Positions 8,117-18,356 of a stretch of DNA of 64,000 bases are shown here, one piece after another; position 1 is the first letter of the stretch, and each line of letters begins with the position of its first letter. This stretch comes from Pomphorhynchus laevis. Taxonomy: Eukaryota; Acanthocephala; Palaeacanthocephala; Echinorhynchida; Pomphorhynchidae. Both the position numbers and the translations under genes were made by a program. The notes beneath the pieces are model-generated. The model had not been told where the DNA came from, did no database searches, and was given only the letters and a program-made list of their open reading frames with translations. The DNA lies in assembly GCA_012934845.2 (NCBI GenBank), contig WNNJ02000282.1, forward strand, positions 1 through 64,000, given 5' to 3'.

Positions 8117-11100
8117 ATGCCGCGCGGTGTTCCTTCCTCAATACCCAAATGTTGCAACTGTAATTCAAGTGCCGCCCGTTGTATTCGGTGTCCTTGTGCA
8201 AAATCAAAGAAACAATGTTTAAACTGTGTAGCCCCACACTGTACACGCAAACTAGTTGATCCTTGTCTAACCCACAACTCGAATGACTCAATCGTTGCCA
8301 CCACAGATGTAGATGCAGCTTTATCTCAAAAAACGCTAAGATCCCAAATCGACTCAAGAAACCAATCACAAGCTATCGGACATATTTTTGGATCATTAAG
8401 TCAACAGAACTCCGCAAATATAATCGACACATTATTCAATAATTTAAAGCATTGGATACCAAATTTAATGGATTTACCAATTTGTAATGATAGTAAGGAA
8501 TTTATCGATATGTTAACTGAATGCTTCGCGCACTTTAATACCGACAAGCGAACTGACTACGATCCTCTAAAACAGGCGACGGTAATGTGCCAGCTAATTC
8601 TACAACGCATTCCAAGTCGCAAGACAAGTTTTATAAGAAAAACGTTGGCGCGAAGAATCACACTTTGGAGAAATAATGATCTGCTAAAACTCATGGCTGA
8701 AGCGGAATATTTACAAAAAATGAAATATCACTCAATTAAATTAGGAAGTCGAAAAACCAAATGCGAAATAAAGAGGATTATTAACTTGGTTCGAAATTGC
8801 AAGATAGGTAAAGCTTCACGGACACTAGATACAAAAGAAAATCGAGGTGTTCTTGATTTAGACAGTATTATAGACAACCAAACCGTGTTATCAATTCTTA
8901 AAGATCTTCATCCTACGCCTGAACCTGTTAATGAAGAATTCGTACTACAAGGCGATGTAGAAGGCAGGGTTGAACACTATGACGTAAGATTCAGTGACCT
9001 GACTCCAGCTGACATTATCCATGCAGCGAGGATTACAACGGGATCTGCTGGTCCGTCTGGAGTCGACGCGGATGGCTGGAAAAACTTTCTGACACATCAT
9101 GGAAATGCATCTAGCAAGTTGGCTATCCAAATATGCGAATTTACAATCAAAATAGCGATGGACACAATTGATCCGATACGATTAGATGCATACACAGTCA
9201 GCCGCCTCGTACCTCTTGATAAGAACCCAGGAGTGAGGCCAGTTGGAATTGGAGAAACATTACGAAGAATCATTGGACGAGTAGTACTGAACCACGTATC
9301 CAAAGATATCACTTCTGTTTGTAACAATTTTCAACTTTGTGCGGGTCAGCGATGTGGAACGGAAGTGGCGGTTCACACAATGCGAGAGGCATTTGAAAAG
9401 ACACCAGACTCATGTATACTCCTGATAGACGCGAAAAATGCATTCAACCAAATAAACAGAAATCTGGCACTCAGAAATATAAAATATATTTGTCCATCCC
9501 TGGATAAAATCCTACATAACACATATGGACGCACATCCGATCTGGTCGTGAATGGTACGGTACTACACTCCGCCGAAGGCTTTACGCAGGGTGATCCTCT
9601 AGCAATGGCAGCTTTTGCCCTGGCGTCCATTCCTCTGATCAACCGTTTAAAGGAAGTGGCGCCGGGTGCGAAACACGTTTGGTATGCTGATGACGGGGGA
9701 TGCGTCGGCACAATAGCAGAATTGGAAAAAATATGGAAAGAGCTACAGAGATGTGGTCCATCCTTTGGATACTTCATCAATCCCCGGAAGTGTACACTAT
9801 TAGCTCATAAAGATTTAGTTGAAAATGCTGCAGTTGCTTTAACTCAACAAGGAGTTGCTATGAGGAAGGATGGAGTTAAATATCTAGGAAGTTTTATTGG
9901 AGAATATGATTTTGTGCACAACAAATGTTCAGATTTAGTTGAGAAATGGAAGAATACTTTAGATAAACTACAAAGCGTTAGCACTCAGGAGGCTTTCGCT
10001 AGCTATCTACTTCTAACAAAGGCGATACAACCCAAATTATCGTATATTGAACGTACGTGCTATATGCAACAAGCGTGGTTAAAGCCATTCCACTCTAAGC
10101 TGTTCAATGATGTACTACCTGAAATGCTGGGATACATAGGTCAGGACAACGAAGCTGAGATGATAATATCACTCCCGAATCGTTTTGGAGGGCTGGGAAT
10201 CATAAACCAATTAAGAACGTGCGGTTCAGAGTATGAAAACTCGGTCAAGATTTGTAATCCCGCAATGAAAGGTCTAATAGGTGATGACTTGGAAACCCAG
10301 CAGAAGCAAATATACAAAGAAATCAAAGAATGTAACAAGAGAGAGACAGTACGATACAGGCAAAGTATAATAGAATTATCACCCAGAGATCTATTTACAA
10401 TTTTTGAAAACGCGAGCAAAAGTGGAGCTTCGGCGTGGCTCAGCAGTAATCACGGAGCTAAAGATTTGTTCCTTAATACTCGCGAGTTTCACGATGCTCT
10501 GTTAGCTCGTTATGACTGGCAAACCTCGAATCATGGAAGGTGTGAATGCGGTAAAAGCAATGAAGTCGCACATATACTGTCTTGCAGAACTGGAGGAATG
10601 ACATTTGTACGCCACAATAGCATTAAGAGTGAACTTGCGAATCAAATTCAAAAAGTATGTCGAAGGGTAATCCAAGAACCAATATTACAGAATGTACCCG
10701 AGACCACGTCATTTGAAGCAACATCGACGACTAGGGATCGTAATGCAAGGGCAGACATTGTGTGTAACGGCCTATTCGGACATGTGACGGAGCGGTCCTT
10801 CCTGGACATTTGCATTTTTAATAGTTTTGCTCCATCGTATGCAACGAGTCACATGTCAAATCCCTTTGTATATCACGAGGAAAGGAAGAATGGCAAATAC
10901 AAAGAACGTATAAACAGAATTGAGCGGGCTCATTTTCATCCATTTGTTATGTCAACAACGGGTGGATTGGGAAACGCGGCTAACACTGTGTTAAAAAAGG
11001 TAGCATCAATGCATGCTTTGCAAGGACCACAGAATTACGCCGAGATAATACACACATACAGATGCCGTTTGTCGAGAATGATGGCTCGAGTAGTATCAAT

Positions 11101-11140
11101 GTCCATGCAGGGCGTTTGTAGCCAGACGCTAGAATTGTAA
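8117..11140 (+). CDS. RLE-2 polyprotein: CXC, RT, CCHC, RLE
   Basis: Intact ORF of 1007 aa from the ATG at 8117 (MPRGVPSS). Cysteine-rich domain at about residues 11-44 (CCNCNSSAARC, CPCAK, CLNC, HCTRK). RT blocks: AGPSGVDADGW, VPLDKNPGVRPVGIGE, motif A LLIDAKNAFNQINR, motif B GFTQGDPLAMAAFA, YADD at about 523-526, YFINPRK, YLGSFIG. CCHC knuckle CECGKSNEVAHILSC from about 809. RLE: D880 in ARADIVC, D897 in FLDICIFN, then ERKNGKYKERI with the candidate catalytic Lys. All key residues are present, so this is the best candidate for an active copy in the window. The enzyme would nick the target and reverse-transcribe its own RNA. Confidence 0.92.
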   Translation: MPRGVPSSIPKCCNCNSSAARCIRCPCAKSKKQCLNCVAPHCTRKLVDPCLTHNSNDSIVATTDVDAALSQKTLRSQIDSRNQSQAIGHIFGSLSQQNSANIIDTLFNNLKHWIPNLMDLPICNDSKEFIDMLTECFAHFNTDKRTDYDPLKQATVMCQLILQRIPSRKTSFIRKTLARRITLWRNNDLLKLMAEAEYLQKMKYHSIKLGSRKTKCEIKRIINLVRNCKIGKASRTLDTKENRGVLDLDSIIDNQTVLSILKDLHPTPEPVNEEFVLQGDVEGRVEHYDVRFSDLTPADIIHAARITTGSAGPSGVDADGWKNFLTHHGNASSKLAIQICEFTIKIAMDTIDPIRLDAYTVSRLVPLDKNPGVRPVGIGETLRRIIGRVVLNHVSKDITSVCNNFQLCAGQRCGTEVAVHTMREAFEKTPDSCILLIDAKNAFNQINRNLALRNIKYICPSLDKILHNTYGRTSDLVVNGTVLHSAEGFTQGDPLAMAAFALASIPLINRLKEVAPGAKHVWYADDGGCVGTIAELEKIWKELQRCGPSFGYFINPRKCTLLAHKDLVENAAVALTQQGVAMRKDGVKYLGSFIGEYDFVHNKCSDLVEKWKNTLDKLQSVSTQEAFASYLLLTKAIQPKLSYIERTCYMQQAWLKPFHSKLFNDVLPEMLGYIGQDNEAEMIISLPNRFGGLGIINQLRTCGSEYENSVKICNPAMKGLIGDDLETQQKQIYKEIKECNKRETVRYRQSIIELSPRDLFTIFENASKSGASAWLSSNHGAKDLFLNTREFHDALLARYDWQTSNHGRCECGKSNEVAHILSCRTGGMTFVRHNSIKSELANQIQKVCRRVIQEPILQNVPETTSFEATSTTRDRNARADIVCNGLFGHVTERSFLDICIFNSFAPSYATSHMSNPFVYHEERKNGKYKERINRIERAHFHPFVMSTTGGLGNAANTVLKKVASMHALQGPQNYAEIIHTYRCRLSRMMARVVSMSMQGVCSQTLEL

Positions 11141-11180
11141 AACATGACAAATCATAAATGTATTATTATTAAAAAAAAAA

Positions 11181-11255
11181 TTAATAATTGATGTAATTAT
11201 TATTATTATCATTAATAATTGATGTCAAATTATTATCATTAATAATTAATAATCA
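11181..11255. repeat. ATT-rich target spacer
   Basis: ATTATTATTATC and ATTAATAATTGATGT words, the latter occurring twice (about 11180-11194 and 11212-11226). It separates the tail of RLE-2 from the truncated start of RLE-3 and is typical of the DNA into which these elements insert. Confidence 0.7.
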
Positions 11256-14143
11256 AGTATCACGTAGCCAGTCTCAAGTACCGAACACCGAAGTTAATGC
11301 CGAAAAACATGAGGACAAGTTTCTTAGCACGCAAAAAAAATCGAACACCTTACCGACTCGCTCGACAATATATGAAGTGGTTTGTCAATGGAGACCCAAC
11401 CACTTCTGTCTGCCCCTGTGTAACGCTAGTAATCAGTTCGTAAGGATCTTGGCAGGTTTTTACTCGAAAGCAGCAAATTCGGAGCATTTGGATGCCCTAA
11501 AAGACGCTACTGTATTCTCACAACTAATCCTTCAAAAAATACGAACAAGAAAGATCTCAGCGATTCGGAAAACGATTGAACGTCGACTGAAACTTTGGTT
11601 GGAATCCAAAGTGGATGAATTATTTGAAGAGGCAATGTATTTGCAACAAAACGTAATCTCAAATAGTCCACCACTGAATGCTGTAGATTGGAAAAGAAGC
11701 TACATAAATTTGATGACTGCAGGTAAACTCGCGGCAGGATCTGCTACATTGTCAGGGGAACTGATGGCCGGTCTGCTGTCTCATAGCGACATCGTAGATG
11801 GTAAATCGGTAAAGCAATTATTACAGGAATTACACCCAAAGGCCGATCCAATTAATGAAGAAGCTCTAGTAACAGTTCCAATCACAACACGTAATCACCA
11901 CCCGGTTCGCTTTTTAGAGATCAGCGAAGATCACATTATCAATGCCTGTCGACGAACTCATGGAAGTGCAGGACCTTCGGGGGTCGATGCACAATCCTGG
12001 CGAAGATTCCTTACATGTTTTGGAGCAGACTCTCGCAATTTGGCACGTTCCCTCGCTGACCTAGCCATCAGTATTGCGAGTAAAAATTTACCTATGGGCT
12101 CACTAGACGCGTTTACTGGGTGTAGACTCGTCGCAATTCGGAAAAAAGCAGGTGGAATTAGACCGATAGGAATTTGTGAAGTCTCGAGACGAATCATCTG
12201 TCGCACGTTATTGAGTATAATCAAAATGGATCTGATGGAGGCTGCAGGTGTTCGCCAATTAGCTGCATCTCAGAAATCTGGAATTGAATATGCTGTGCGA
12301 TCATTACGAGACGCCTATTTTATGAACAGTGATCAATGCCTGCTTGCTGTCGACGCTTCTAACGCATTTAACACCATCAATCGAGCTACCGCACTCCATA
12401 ACATCAATTATACTAGTCCAGCGCTTACGGTAGCCCTGCAGAATGTTTATAAATCACCAGCAATGCTCTATTTAGGTGGAGATACAATAGTCTCGATGGA
12501 GGGATTTACTCAGGGAGATCCCTTGGCAATGCCTGCGTATGCTATGTCCACTCTACCACTCATCGATTACATCCAGCGAAATGTTCCTCGAATTGTTCAA
12601 AGGTGGTACGCCGATGACTCAAACTTTGTCGGCAGCAGTGAAGACATCCAAAAGGTCTGGGATATTCTCACAAACAAGGGTCCCCTTTATGGATACCATG
12701 TGAATGCCTCCAAAACAAAGATGCTATCTCACAAACGGATCGATATACCCTCATCCCTGGCTGGAGTATCGAATTACACTACCGGGTTGATAACACTTGG
12801 AGTGCCCATTGGCACTGAAATATTCGTTTCTGAGCACACCACCGAAAGATGTAACGCATGGATTTCTGTCGTCGATCGACTAAAGGAGGTAGCCCTAATT
12901 GATCCACACGTTGCATTCACTGGTTTGGTTCATTCAGTGCAGTTCAGATGGACACATTACCTCCGGCTGATTGAGTGCAGACCAGAAAGCTTGTTGGATC
13001 TGCACAATGCGATCTTTCAGTCACTCGTACCTGTCCTTACTAAATTTCCGCTCGACGCGAAATGGATCACAATTATTTCTTCGCCGCTAAAGCTAGGAGG
13101 CCTTGGTATCTTTGATCCCTGCTTTAACAATCAAGTTGAGTTCCAGGGATCTTTAGAAATGTGTAGAGCGTTTGATTGCGCTGACAGCGCTGAGCAACTT
13201 TATGAACTGCAAAATTCGATCTCAGCAGGTTTATCTAATAAAAGAAAAACAATATTTAATGAGAGGCTTACAGCGATTACTAAGTCCCTGGAGCCCGGAA
13301 TTGCCAATTCCATATCACATGCTGCAACTAACGGAGCGTCCTCCTGGATCAGCTCACTGCCACTTAAGACAGAGAGGTTTCACCTCAGTCCTTTGGAATT
13401 CATCGATGCTCTACGCTGCCGATATGGATGGTCAACCCTGACCGAAGAACGACAGTGCGTCTGTGGAGAGTTAATGGGTGTTGGTCATGCACTCTCTTGC
13501 GCCAGAGGAGGCTTACCGACAATCAGACATAACGCAATCAGGGACATAATTGCCCAAGAATTAACAGAAGTATGTCACGGTGTGGGAATCGAACCTCGTC
13601 TTTCTCAAATCCCCGAGTCTATGTCCTTTCAATCTTCTTGCACCACAAGAGATGTACAAGCAAGACTAGATATTGTATGTTCTGGATTGCATGCGGAACG
13701 ATATGAGCGGACGTTCTGTGACGTCACGATTTTTTCAACACTTGCTCAATCTTACGCAAATCGTAGTGCACGTTCCGCCTTCGAGTTCAACGAAAAACGC
13801 AAGATTTCAAAATACGGGGAGCGAATCGAACTGGTAGAGCATGGTAGTTTTATGCCCCTTGTTTTTTCCACATCAGCGGGCATGGGTGCAAGCACAGTAT
13901 CACTGTTGCGGTCAATCACTCGCAAGAAATCCGAGGCACATCCACAGTATTACGCGGATAATCTCATTCGCTTGAAGAGACGTATTGCCTTCTCAATCAT
14001 GCGTTCATGCTCGGCCTCGCTTCGGGCTCCTAGATCTAGCCGTTCATTTCCGGCAACACCGTTTACGGAAGCACGACATTAAAATTCTTCGATTTTGTAA
14101 TAATAAATTTTCTTTCTCTTAAAAAAAAAAAAAAAAAAAAAAA
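11256..14143 (+). mobile_element. RLE-3: 5'-truncated RLE retrotransposon
   Basis: Begins abruptly in an ATTAATAATT target at about 11256, within the linker that normally follows the CXC domain, so leader and CXC domain are missing. Everything downstream is present, ending in a 23-A tail (14121-14143). The 3' UTR is only about 35 bp and has no hairpin motif. I found no clear target duplication. Confidence 0.85.
11257..14082 (+). CDS. RLE-3 RT-RLE polyprotein lacking the CXC domain
   Basis: The frame is open from the truncation point to the stop at 14082, about 941 codons with no break. It has no native start; the first conserved block is VCQWRPNHFCLPLCNAS. RT blocks: AGPSGVDAQSW, GIRPIGICE, motif A LLAVDASNAFNTINR, motif B GFTQGDPLAMPAYA, YADDSNFVG, YHVNASKTK. 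Knuckle CVCGELMGVGHALSC. RLE: ARLDIVCSGL, FCDVTIFS and KRKISKYGERI, with all catalytic residues kept. The clean frame implies a recent insertion that was dead on arrival only because of 5' truncation. Confidence 0.88.
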   Translation, partial: VSRSQSQVPNTEVNAEKHEDKFLSTQKKSNTLPTRSTIYEVVCQWRPNHFCLPLCNASNQFVRILAGFYSKAANSEHLDALKDATVFSQLILQKIRTRKISAIRKTIERRLKLWLESKVDELFEEAMYLQQNVISNSPPLNAVDWKRSYINLMTAGKLAAGSATLSGELMAGLLSHSDIVDGKSVKQLLQELHPKADPINEEALVTVPITTRNHHPVRFLEISEDHIINACRRTHGSAGPSGVDAQSWRRFLTCFGADSRNLARSLADLAISIASKNLPMGSLDAFTGCRLVAIRKKAGGIRPIGICEVSRRIICRTLLSIIKMDLMEAAGVRQLAASQKSGIEYAVRSLRDAYFMNSDQCLLAVDASNAFNTINRATALHNINYTSPALTVALQNVYKSPAMLYLGGDTIVSMEGFTQGDPLAMPAYAMSTLPLIDYIQRNVPRIVQRWYADDSNFVGSSEDIQKVWDILTNKGPLYGYHVNASKTKMLSHKRIDIPSSLAGVSNYTTGLITLGVPIGTEIFVSEHTTERCNAWISVVDRLKEVALIDPHVAFTGLVHSVQFRWTHYLRLIECRPESLLDLHNAIFQSLVPVLTKFPLDAKWITIISSPLKLGGLGIFDPCFNNQVEFQGSLEMCRAFDCADSAEQLYELQNSISAGLSNKRKTIFNERLTAITKSLEPGIANSISHAATNGASSWISSLPLKTERFHLSPLEFIDALRCRYGWSTLTEERQCVCGELMGVGHALSCARGGLPTIRHNAIRDIIAQELTEVCHGVGIEPRLSQIPESMSFQSSCTTRDVQARLDIVCSGLHAERYERTFCDVTIFSTLAQSYANRSARSAFEFNEKRKISKYGERIELVEHGSFMPLVFSTSAGMGASTVSLLRSITRKKSEAHPQYYADNLIRLKRRIAFSIMRSCSASLRAPRSSRSFPATPFTEARH

Positions 14144-14211
14144 TCGAATTTTCTTAACCTTCAAAATATGATGTATGTGGACAAACAACCTAGCCATACA
14201 CTACCTGCCGG

Positions 14212-14582
14212 AGAAAATAGAAAATGCTTCGTTTCACCCGTTGATTTTCTCAACTGTTGGTGGTATTGGAAAGATAGCGGACTCGATACTTAAGCGCATA
14301 TCTTCACTTAAAGCGAGCAACAACAACCTTTCATATCCCGATTTGATCCGTCAAGAAAGAGCCAGGATTTCACTCCTTATTATAAAATCCACATCGATGG
14401 CTATGCGAAACAGGTATCAAGAACCAGGAACTCTAATTCACGATAAGGACGCACCACTCTAAGTCGATTTGTACGATCAACTCCCTTTGAACTAAAAATT
14501 CAGTTTTTGAATTGCCACTTTGGACCCATTAGAGGGTAACCTTTAAGCTGTCTTATTTTTGAATAATTTATATTATTTAAAA
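14212..14582 (+). mobile_element. 5'-truncated daughter of RLE-5
   Basis: Encodes the last 80-odd residues of RLE-5 (from ENASFHPLIFSTVGG to KDAPL, stop near 14460) and its full 3' UTR with the hairpin GGACCCATTAGAGGGTAACC (about 14522-14543) and A tail. It is nearly identical to 18232-18607. The 68 bp to its left (14144-14211) match nothing I recognise. It inserted next to the poly(A) of RLE-3 and is followed by TTAATAATTATTATTAC. Confidence 0.85.
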
Positions 14583-14603
14583 AAAAATTAATAATTATTA
14601 TTA

Positions 14604-14640
14604 CTTTTTTTAAGCTGATTATCATCAGCTTAAAAAAAAG
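14604..14640. repeat. Inverted repeat at the 5' boundary of RLE-4
   Basis: Arms of 15-16 bp (14604-14619 and 14624-14640, core AAGCTGAT/ATCAGCTT with T7 and A8 flanks) around the loop TATC. It lies exactly between the ATT-rich target and the first recognisable leader base of RLE-4. The position suggests a cDNA 3' end that folded back and copied itself. Confidence 0.75.
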
Positions 14641-14662
14641 TTTGAGATAAAATAACATACAA

Positions 14663-14714
14663 ACGATTATAGAAGAACGATTATAGAAGAACGATTATAG
14701 AAGAGCGATTATCA
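14663..14714 (+). repeat. 15-bp tandem repeat in RLE-4 leader
   Basis: About 3.5 copies of ACGATTATAGAAGAA. Another case of a short leader repeat private to one element of the family. Confidence 0.9.
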
Positions 14715-14853
14715 AGAAAAAGTTATAAGTGTTCAAGATAATTTCTGAACAACTTACCACACGACTTTCTTGGTTATTATTATTATTAATACAGGTCAAA
14801 TACAATAACAAACATCTTACAATTCACAATCGGAAGAGCAAGATCCTTGCTAA

Positions 14854-17800
14854 ATGGTCCGAGGAAAAACTTCATCAATGCAACTCTGCTGCACTTGTAA
14901 TGGTCCTGCAGCTCGCTGTAAGGGTTGTAAATGTGCGAAAAACAATAGAAAATGCACAAATTGTCGAGTTTCTGATTGTCTGAATTCTTCTAAAATGAAA
15001 ATTGTTCATGCGAATCCTTACGATGGATGTTCAGATTCTGCCTCCCAGTCAACTAAAATTAGTAAGGTTGCAGGTAACCCTTCTATTAACTTCACAGCTA
15101 CTCAATCCGTAATGAACATACCTAAATCTCCGCTTACCGAAGTCTTATCTATGAGACAAGTTTACGACCATGTCATCCAATGGCGTCCCAACTTATTGAT
15201 GTTACCAGCGTGTAATGCTAGTCGTATGGTCATCAAGATACTGACATCTTTCTATTCGTGCGTTGCAAGCAATGGGATGGACGCAAATTTTTCCTTGATA
15301 AAGGCAACAGTATTTTCTCATTGTATTTTGCAGAGATTACAAACTTCGAGAATTGGGATAGTAAGAAAAACCTTAGAGCGCAGACTAGCACTTTGGGAAT
15401 CTGGGAAAATAGGCGAACTGTACAGCGAGGCAAACTATCTGCAGAGTGAAAGATCTTTGCGGAATGACAAGAATGATATGGATTGGACTAAGCGCTATCG
15501 AAATTTAGTGACTCGTGGACGGTTGGCCGCAAGTACGTCCATTTTGGAAGGTGAAACTCTATCCCGAATGCTATCACCCGACGAATGCATAAACGGCAAG
15601 TCCGTTAGGGAAGCACTATCTGATCTTCATCCTCAAGCAGCACCTATAATGCATAGTGCATTACTCTCCGAATACTTACCTGGAACAGTTACTCATCAAA
15701 CTAGCCGATATTTCGTGTTGGACGATCAATGTATTATTCGTGCTTGCAAGCGAACTCAAGGTGGAGCTGGTCCATCTGGCCTAGACGCACTCAGCTGGAG
15801 GCACATGTTAACGAAATTTGGACAGGACTCGATAAATTTAGCACGGTCCCTTGCTTCATTTGCGATAAGGCTAGCGACTGAGTCAGTGGAACCCATTCAG
15901 CTAGAAGCTTTTACAACTTGTCGCTTAATCGCCCTACAAAAAAAATCGGGTGGCATTCGGCCGATTGGAATCGGGGACACCGCAAGACGAATAGTTAGCA
16001 AGGCGATAATAGAGATCGTGAGAAAGGATATTCAACAGGTGGCCGGGATTTCCCAGCTAGCTGCGGGACAGAAAGGAGGTATCGATCATGCTGTTCACTC
16101 ACTACGTGCAAGATATACATCAGGACGTGACATGTGTTTGCTAGCCATAGACGCTTCTAATGCGTTCAACTCTCTAAATCGAAATGTAGCACTGCATAAC
16201 ATAGAGTACGGATGCCCCTCGTTATCACGTGTACTAAATAATATATATAGTACTCCTGCAGAATTGGTTCTTGGAGATGGCAGTAGCATCTACTCAATGG
16301 AGGGTTTTACGCAAGGAGACCCCTTCGCGATGCCAGGTTTCGCAATCTCGTCACTTCCTCTTATAGCACTTATCAGTCGTTCGGTCCCCAACGTTTTTCA
16401 AAAATGGTATGCCGACGACGCGAATTTTGTTGGAAAGTCGGATGAACTGAAAACGGTATGGGATTTACTGATTCACGAGGGTCCTAAATTCGGCTACCAT
16501 GTGAATCCAGAAAAGAGTGTACTTGTGTCGCATTTCCCGATCTCTATTCATGATATTCCCTCACCAGACATCAAAACCTCGATCAACGGAACAATGATCT
16601 TGGGTGCTCCAATAGGGTCTGCAGAGTTTGTGGAAGATACTATCCGGTTGAAAGCATACAAATGGACCGCACTTGTGCGAAAACTAGCAGTGGTTGCCAA
16701 CATCGATCCGCACGTTGCATACTGCGGCCTGATAAACTCAGTCCAAATGAAATGGATTTTTTCTTTACGAACAAGCAAGTGTCATGAAGACTGGTTAACG
16801 GACTTGGGATCTGCACTTAGAGATGTTCTTCTTCCCCTTTTCGCAGATTGGAATCTAAATCAGAATTGGAAGGTGTTACTCACATCTCCTTTAAAGCTGG
16901 GAGGACTTGGAATTGTGGACCCCACCTTTACATTGAGTCTAGAGTACGATAGCTCATTATCTCTCGCATCAACGTATGACATCGGTGTCCAAGCAGAAGC
17001 TCTATATGATATTCAAAAATCAAGATTACTAGATATTACTTCCATACGAATGAGCAGGTTGAAAGAGCGACTACATAGCGTAGCTGACAATTTCGATTCT
17101 TCAGTTCACAACGCGATTACGCATGCGATGCGATCAGGTGCATCATCGTGGTTAAGTGCATTGCCTCTATCAACCGAAAAGCACAATCTATCTTCCAATC
17201 AATTCAAAGATGCCATAGCCAGCCGTTATGGACAAGTGCCTTCAGACCTGACGAATCGTTTTTGTCCTTGTGGTGAGAAGCTGGATATAAGTCATGCACT
17301 TGCTTGTAGAAACGGGGGCCTTCCTATTATACGCCACAACGCTATAAGGGACATACTTGCCATAGAGCTTTCTCGAGTGTGTAACTCTGTGAACACGGAG
17401 CCGGTCCTAAGCACAGTACCTGCAAATCTAAAATTTATGGAACGCACAACTACACGTGACATTAGTGCCCGGCTTGATATTGTTTGTTCTGGACTTGGCA
17501 ACGATTGGTTTGAGCGGACGTTTCTAGACGTTACGGTTTTTTTTCGGTTTTTGCTCAGGCCAGTAGCTCTAGATCTCTCGAAGCAAATTTTCAGTACAAT
17601 GAACAACGAAAATTGTCTAAATACAATGAAAGAATAGTGGAGGTGGAACGAGGGACATTCATTCCGTTCGTATTATCTTCATCTGGTGGATTGGGGGATC
17701 AGGCAATCAAATTACTGAAAACCCTTTCTGGTGCAATCTCTCGCCGAACGAATGCAGAATACGCCGAAACGCTCACTCGGATCAAAAGGAAAATATCCAT

Positions 17801-17942
17801 TGAAATAGCCCGCTCCGCCTCAGCATGTTTACGAGCCCCACGTTTACGCAAGAACGGTGCAATACAGTCAGACGGAACTATGTTAAACAGCTTGAATCAG
17901 GTTTTCTCAGAAGAAATTGTAGACAATGATTTCTATCGTTGA
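14854..17942 (+). pseudogene. RLE-4 polyprotein, one frameshift
   Basis: Starts at ATG 14854 (MVRGKTSS) with the CXC domain (CCTCNGPAARCKGCKC, CTNC). RT blocks: AGPSGLDALSW, GIRPIGIGD, LLAIDASNAFNSLNR, GFTQGDPFAMPGFA, YADDANFVG, YHVNPEKS. Knuckle CPCGEKLDISHALAC, then RLE ARLDIVCSGL and FLDVTVF. Directly after this, a run of eight T (17537-17544) shifts the frame; the correct C-terminus (KYNERIVEVERG onward) continues in another frame to the stop at 17942. The break removes the candidate catalytic Lys block from the product. Everything else is intact, so the damage is probably recent. Confidence 0.9.
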
Positions 17943-18034
17943 ACTAATGCCCATTTGCGGGTATAATGTGTATTCGTTATTTATTATTAATAATAAAAAT
18001 TTGAAAATTAAAAAAAAAATTATCATTAATTTTT

Positions 18035-18194
18035 TTTTTTTTTTTAAAGAAAAATTTTTATTTTCGTAAAACATACAAGAATGTGTCCAAAAGTAAAGAA
18101 CTAAAGAATTCAAAAATCCAATCATAAGCTAAGTTATTTCTCTTTAATTCGAATCTTCCGGCTTTCGTGACATCTCTTCTGTTGATCGAAAATG
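18035..18194 (-). mobile_element. 160-bp daughter of RLE-1
   Basis: The 3' end of RLE-1 (last codons, 3' UTR and A tail), without a difference that I could find from about 3530-3690. It is severely 5'-truncated, and its truncated end continues into an inverted repeat at 18175-18210. Confidence 0.9.
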
Positions 18195-18210
18195 ATCGAT
18201 CAACAGAAGA
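18175..18210. repeat. Perfect 13-bp inverted repeat at truncated end
   Basis: TCTTCTGTTGATC (18175-18187) and its exact complement GATCAACAGAAGA (18198-18210) with a 10-bp spacer ending in GATC. The left arm is RLE-1 sequence; the right arm is absent from full-length RLE-1. The first-strand cDNA would end in GATC, which can pair with the GATC in the left arm and prime copying. Confidence 0.88.
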
Positions 18211-18356
18211 TATTAATAATAATTATTATTAATTTTTTTTTAATAATATAAATTATTCAAAAATAAGACAGCTTAAAGGTTACCCTCTAATGGGTCCAAA
18301 GTGGCAATTCAAAAACTGAATTTTTAGTTCAAAGGGAGTTGATCGTACAAATCGAC

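Larger units (their letters stand above)
7784..11180 (+). mobile_element. RLE-2: full-length CXC-RT-RLE retrotransposon
   Basis: A 3.4-kb plus-strand element with leader, intact ORF and a very short 3' UTR (11141-11170) ending in an A run. Its first 34 leader bases, just after 7784, are identical to those at the 5' end of RLE-6 although the proteins are well diverged. A 10-bp repeat ATTAATAATT is found at 7768-7777 and 11180-11189, a probable but low-complexity target duplication. No CCCATTTGCGGG hairpin is present. Confidence 0.87.
14641..18018 (+). mobile_element. RLE-4: near full-length CXC-RT-RLE retrotransposon
   Basis: Plus-strand element of 3.4 kb with a leader containing a short tandem repeat, a long ORF with one frameshift, and a 3' UTR bearing GCCCATTTGCGGGTATA (17949-17965) and an A tail at about 18010-18018. 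Its 5' end abuts an inverted repeat. Right flank TTATCATTAA is again ATT-rich. Confidence 0.85.

Noticed and set aside
11275-11305. 5S rRNA-like string CCGAACACCGAAGTTAATGC
   Set aside because: It resembles part of 5S rRNA but no other 5S box or fold is present, and it lies in the open coding frame of RLE-3.
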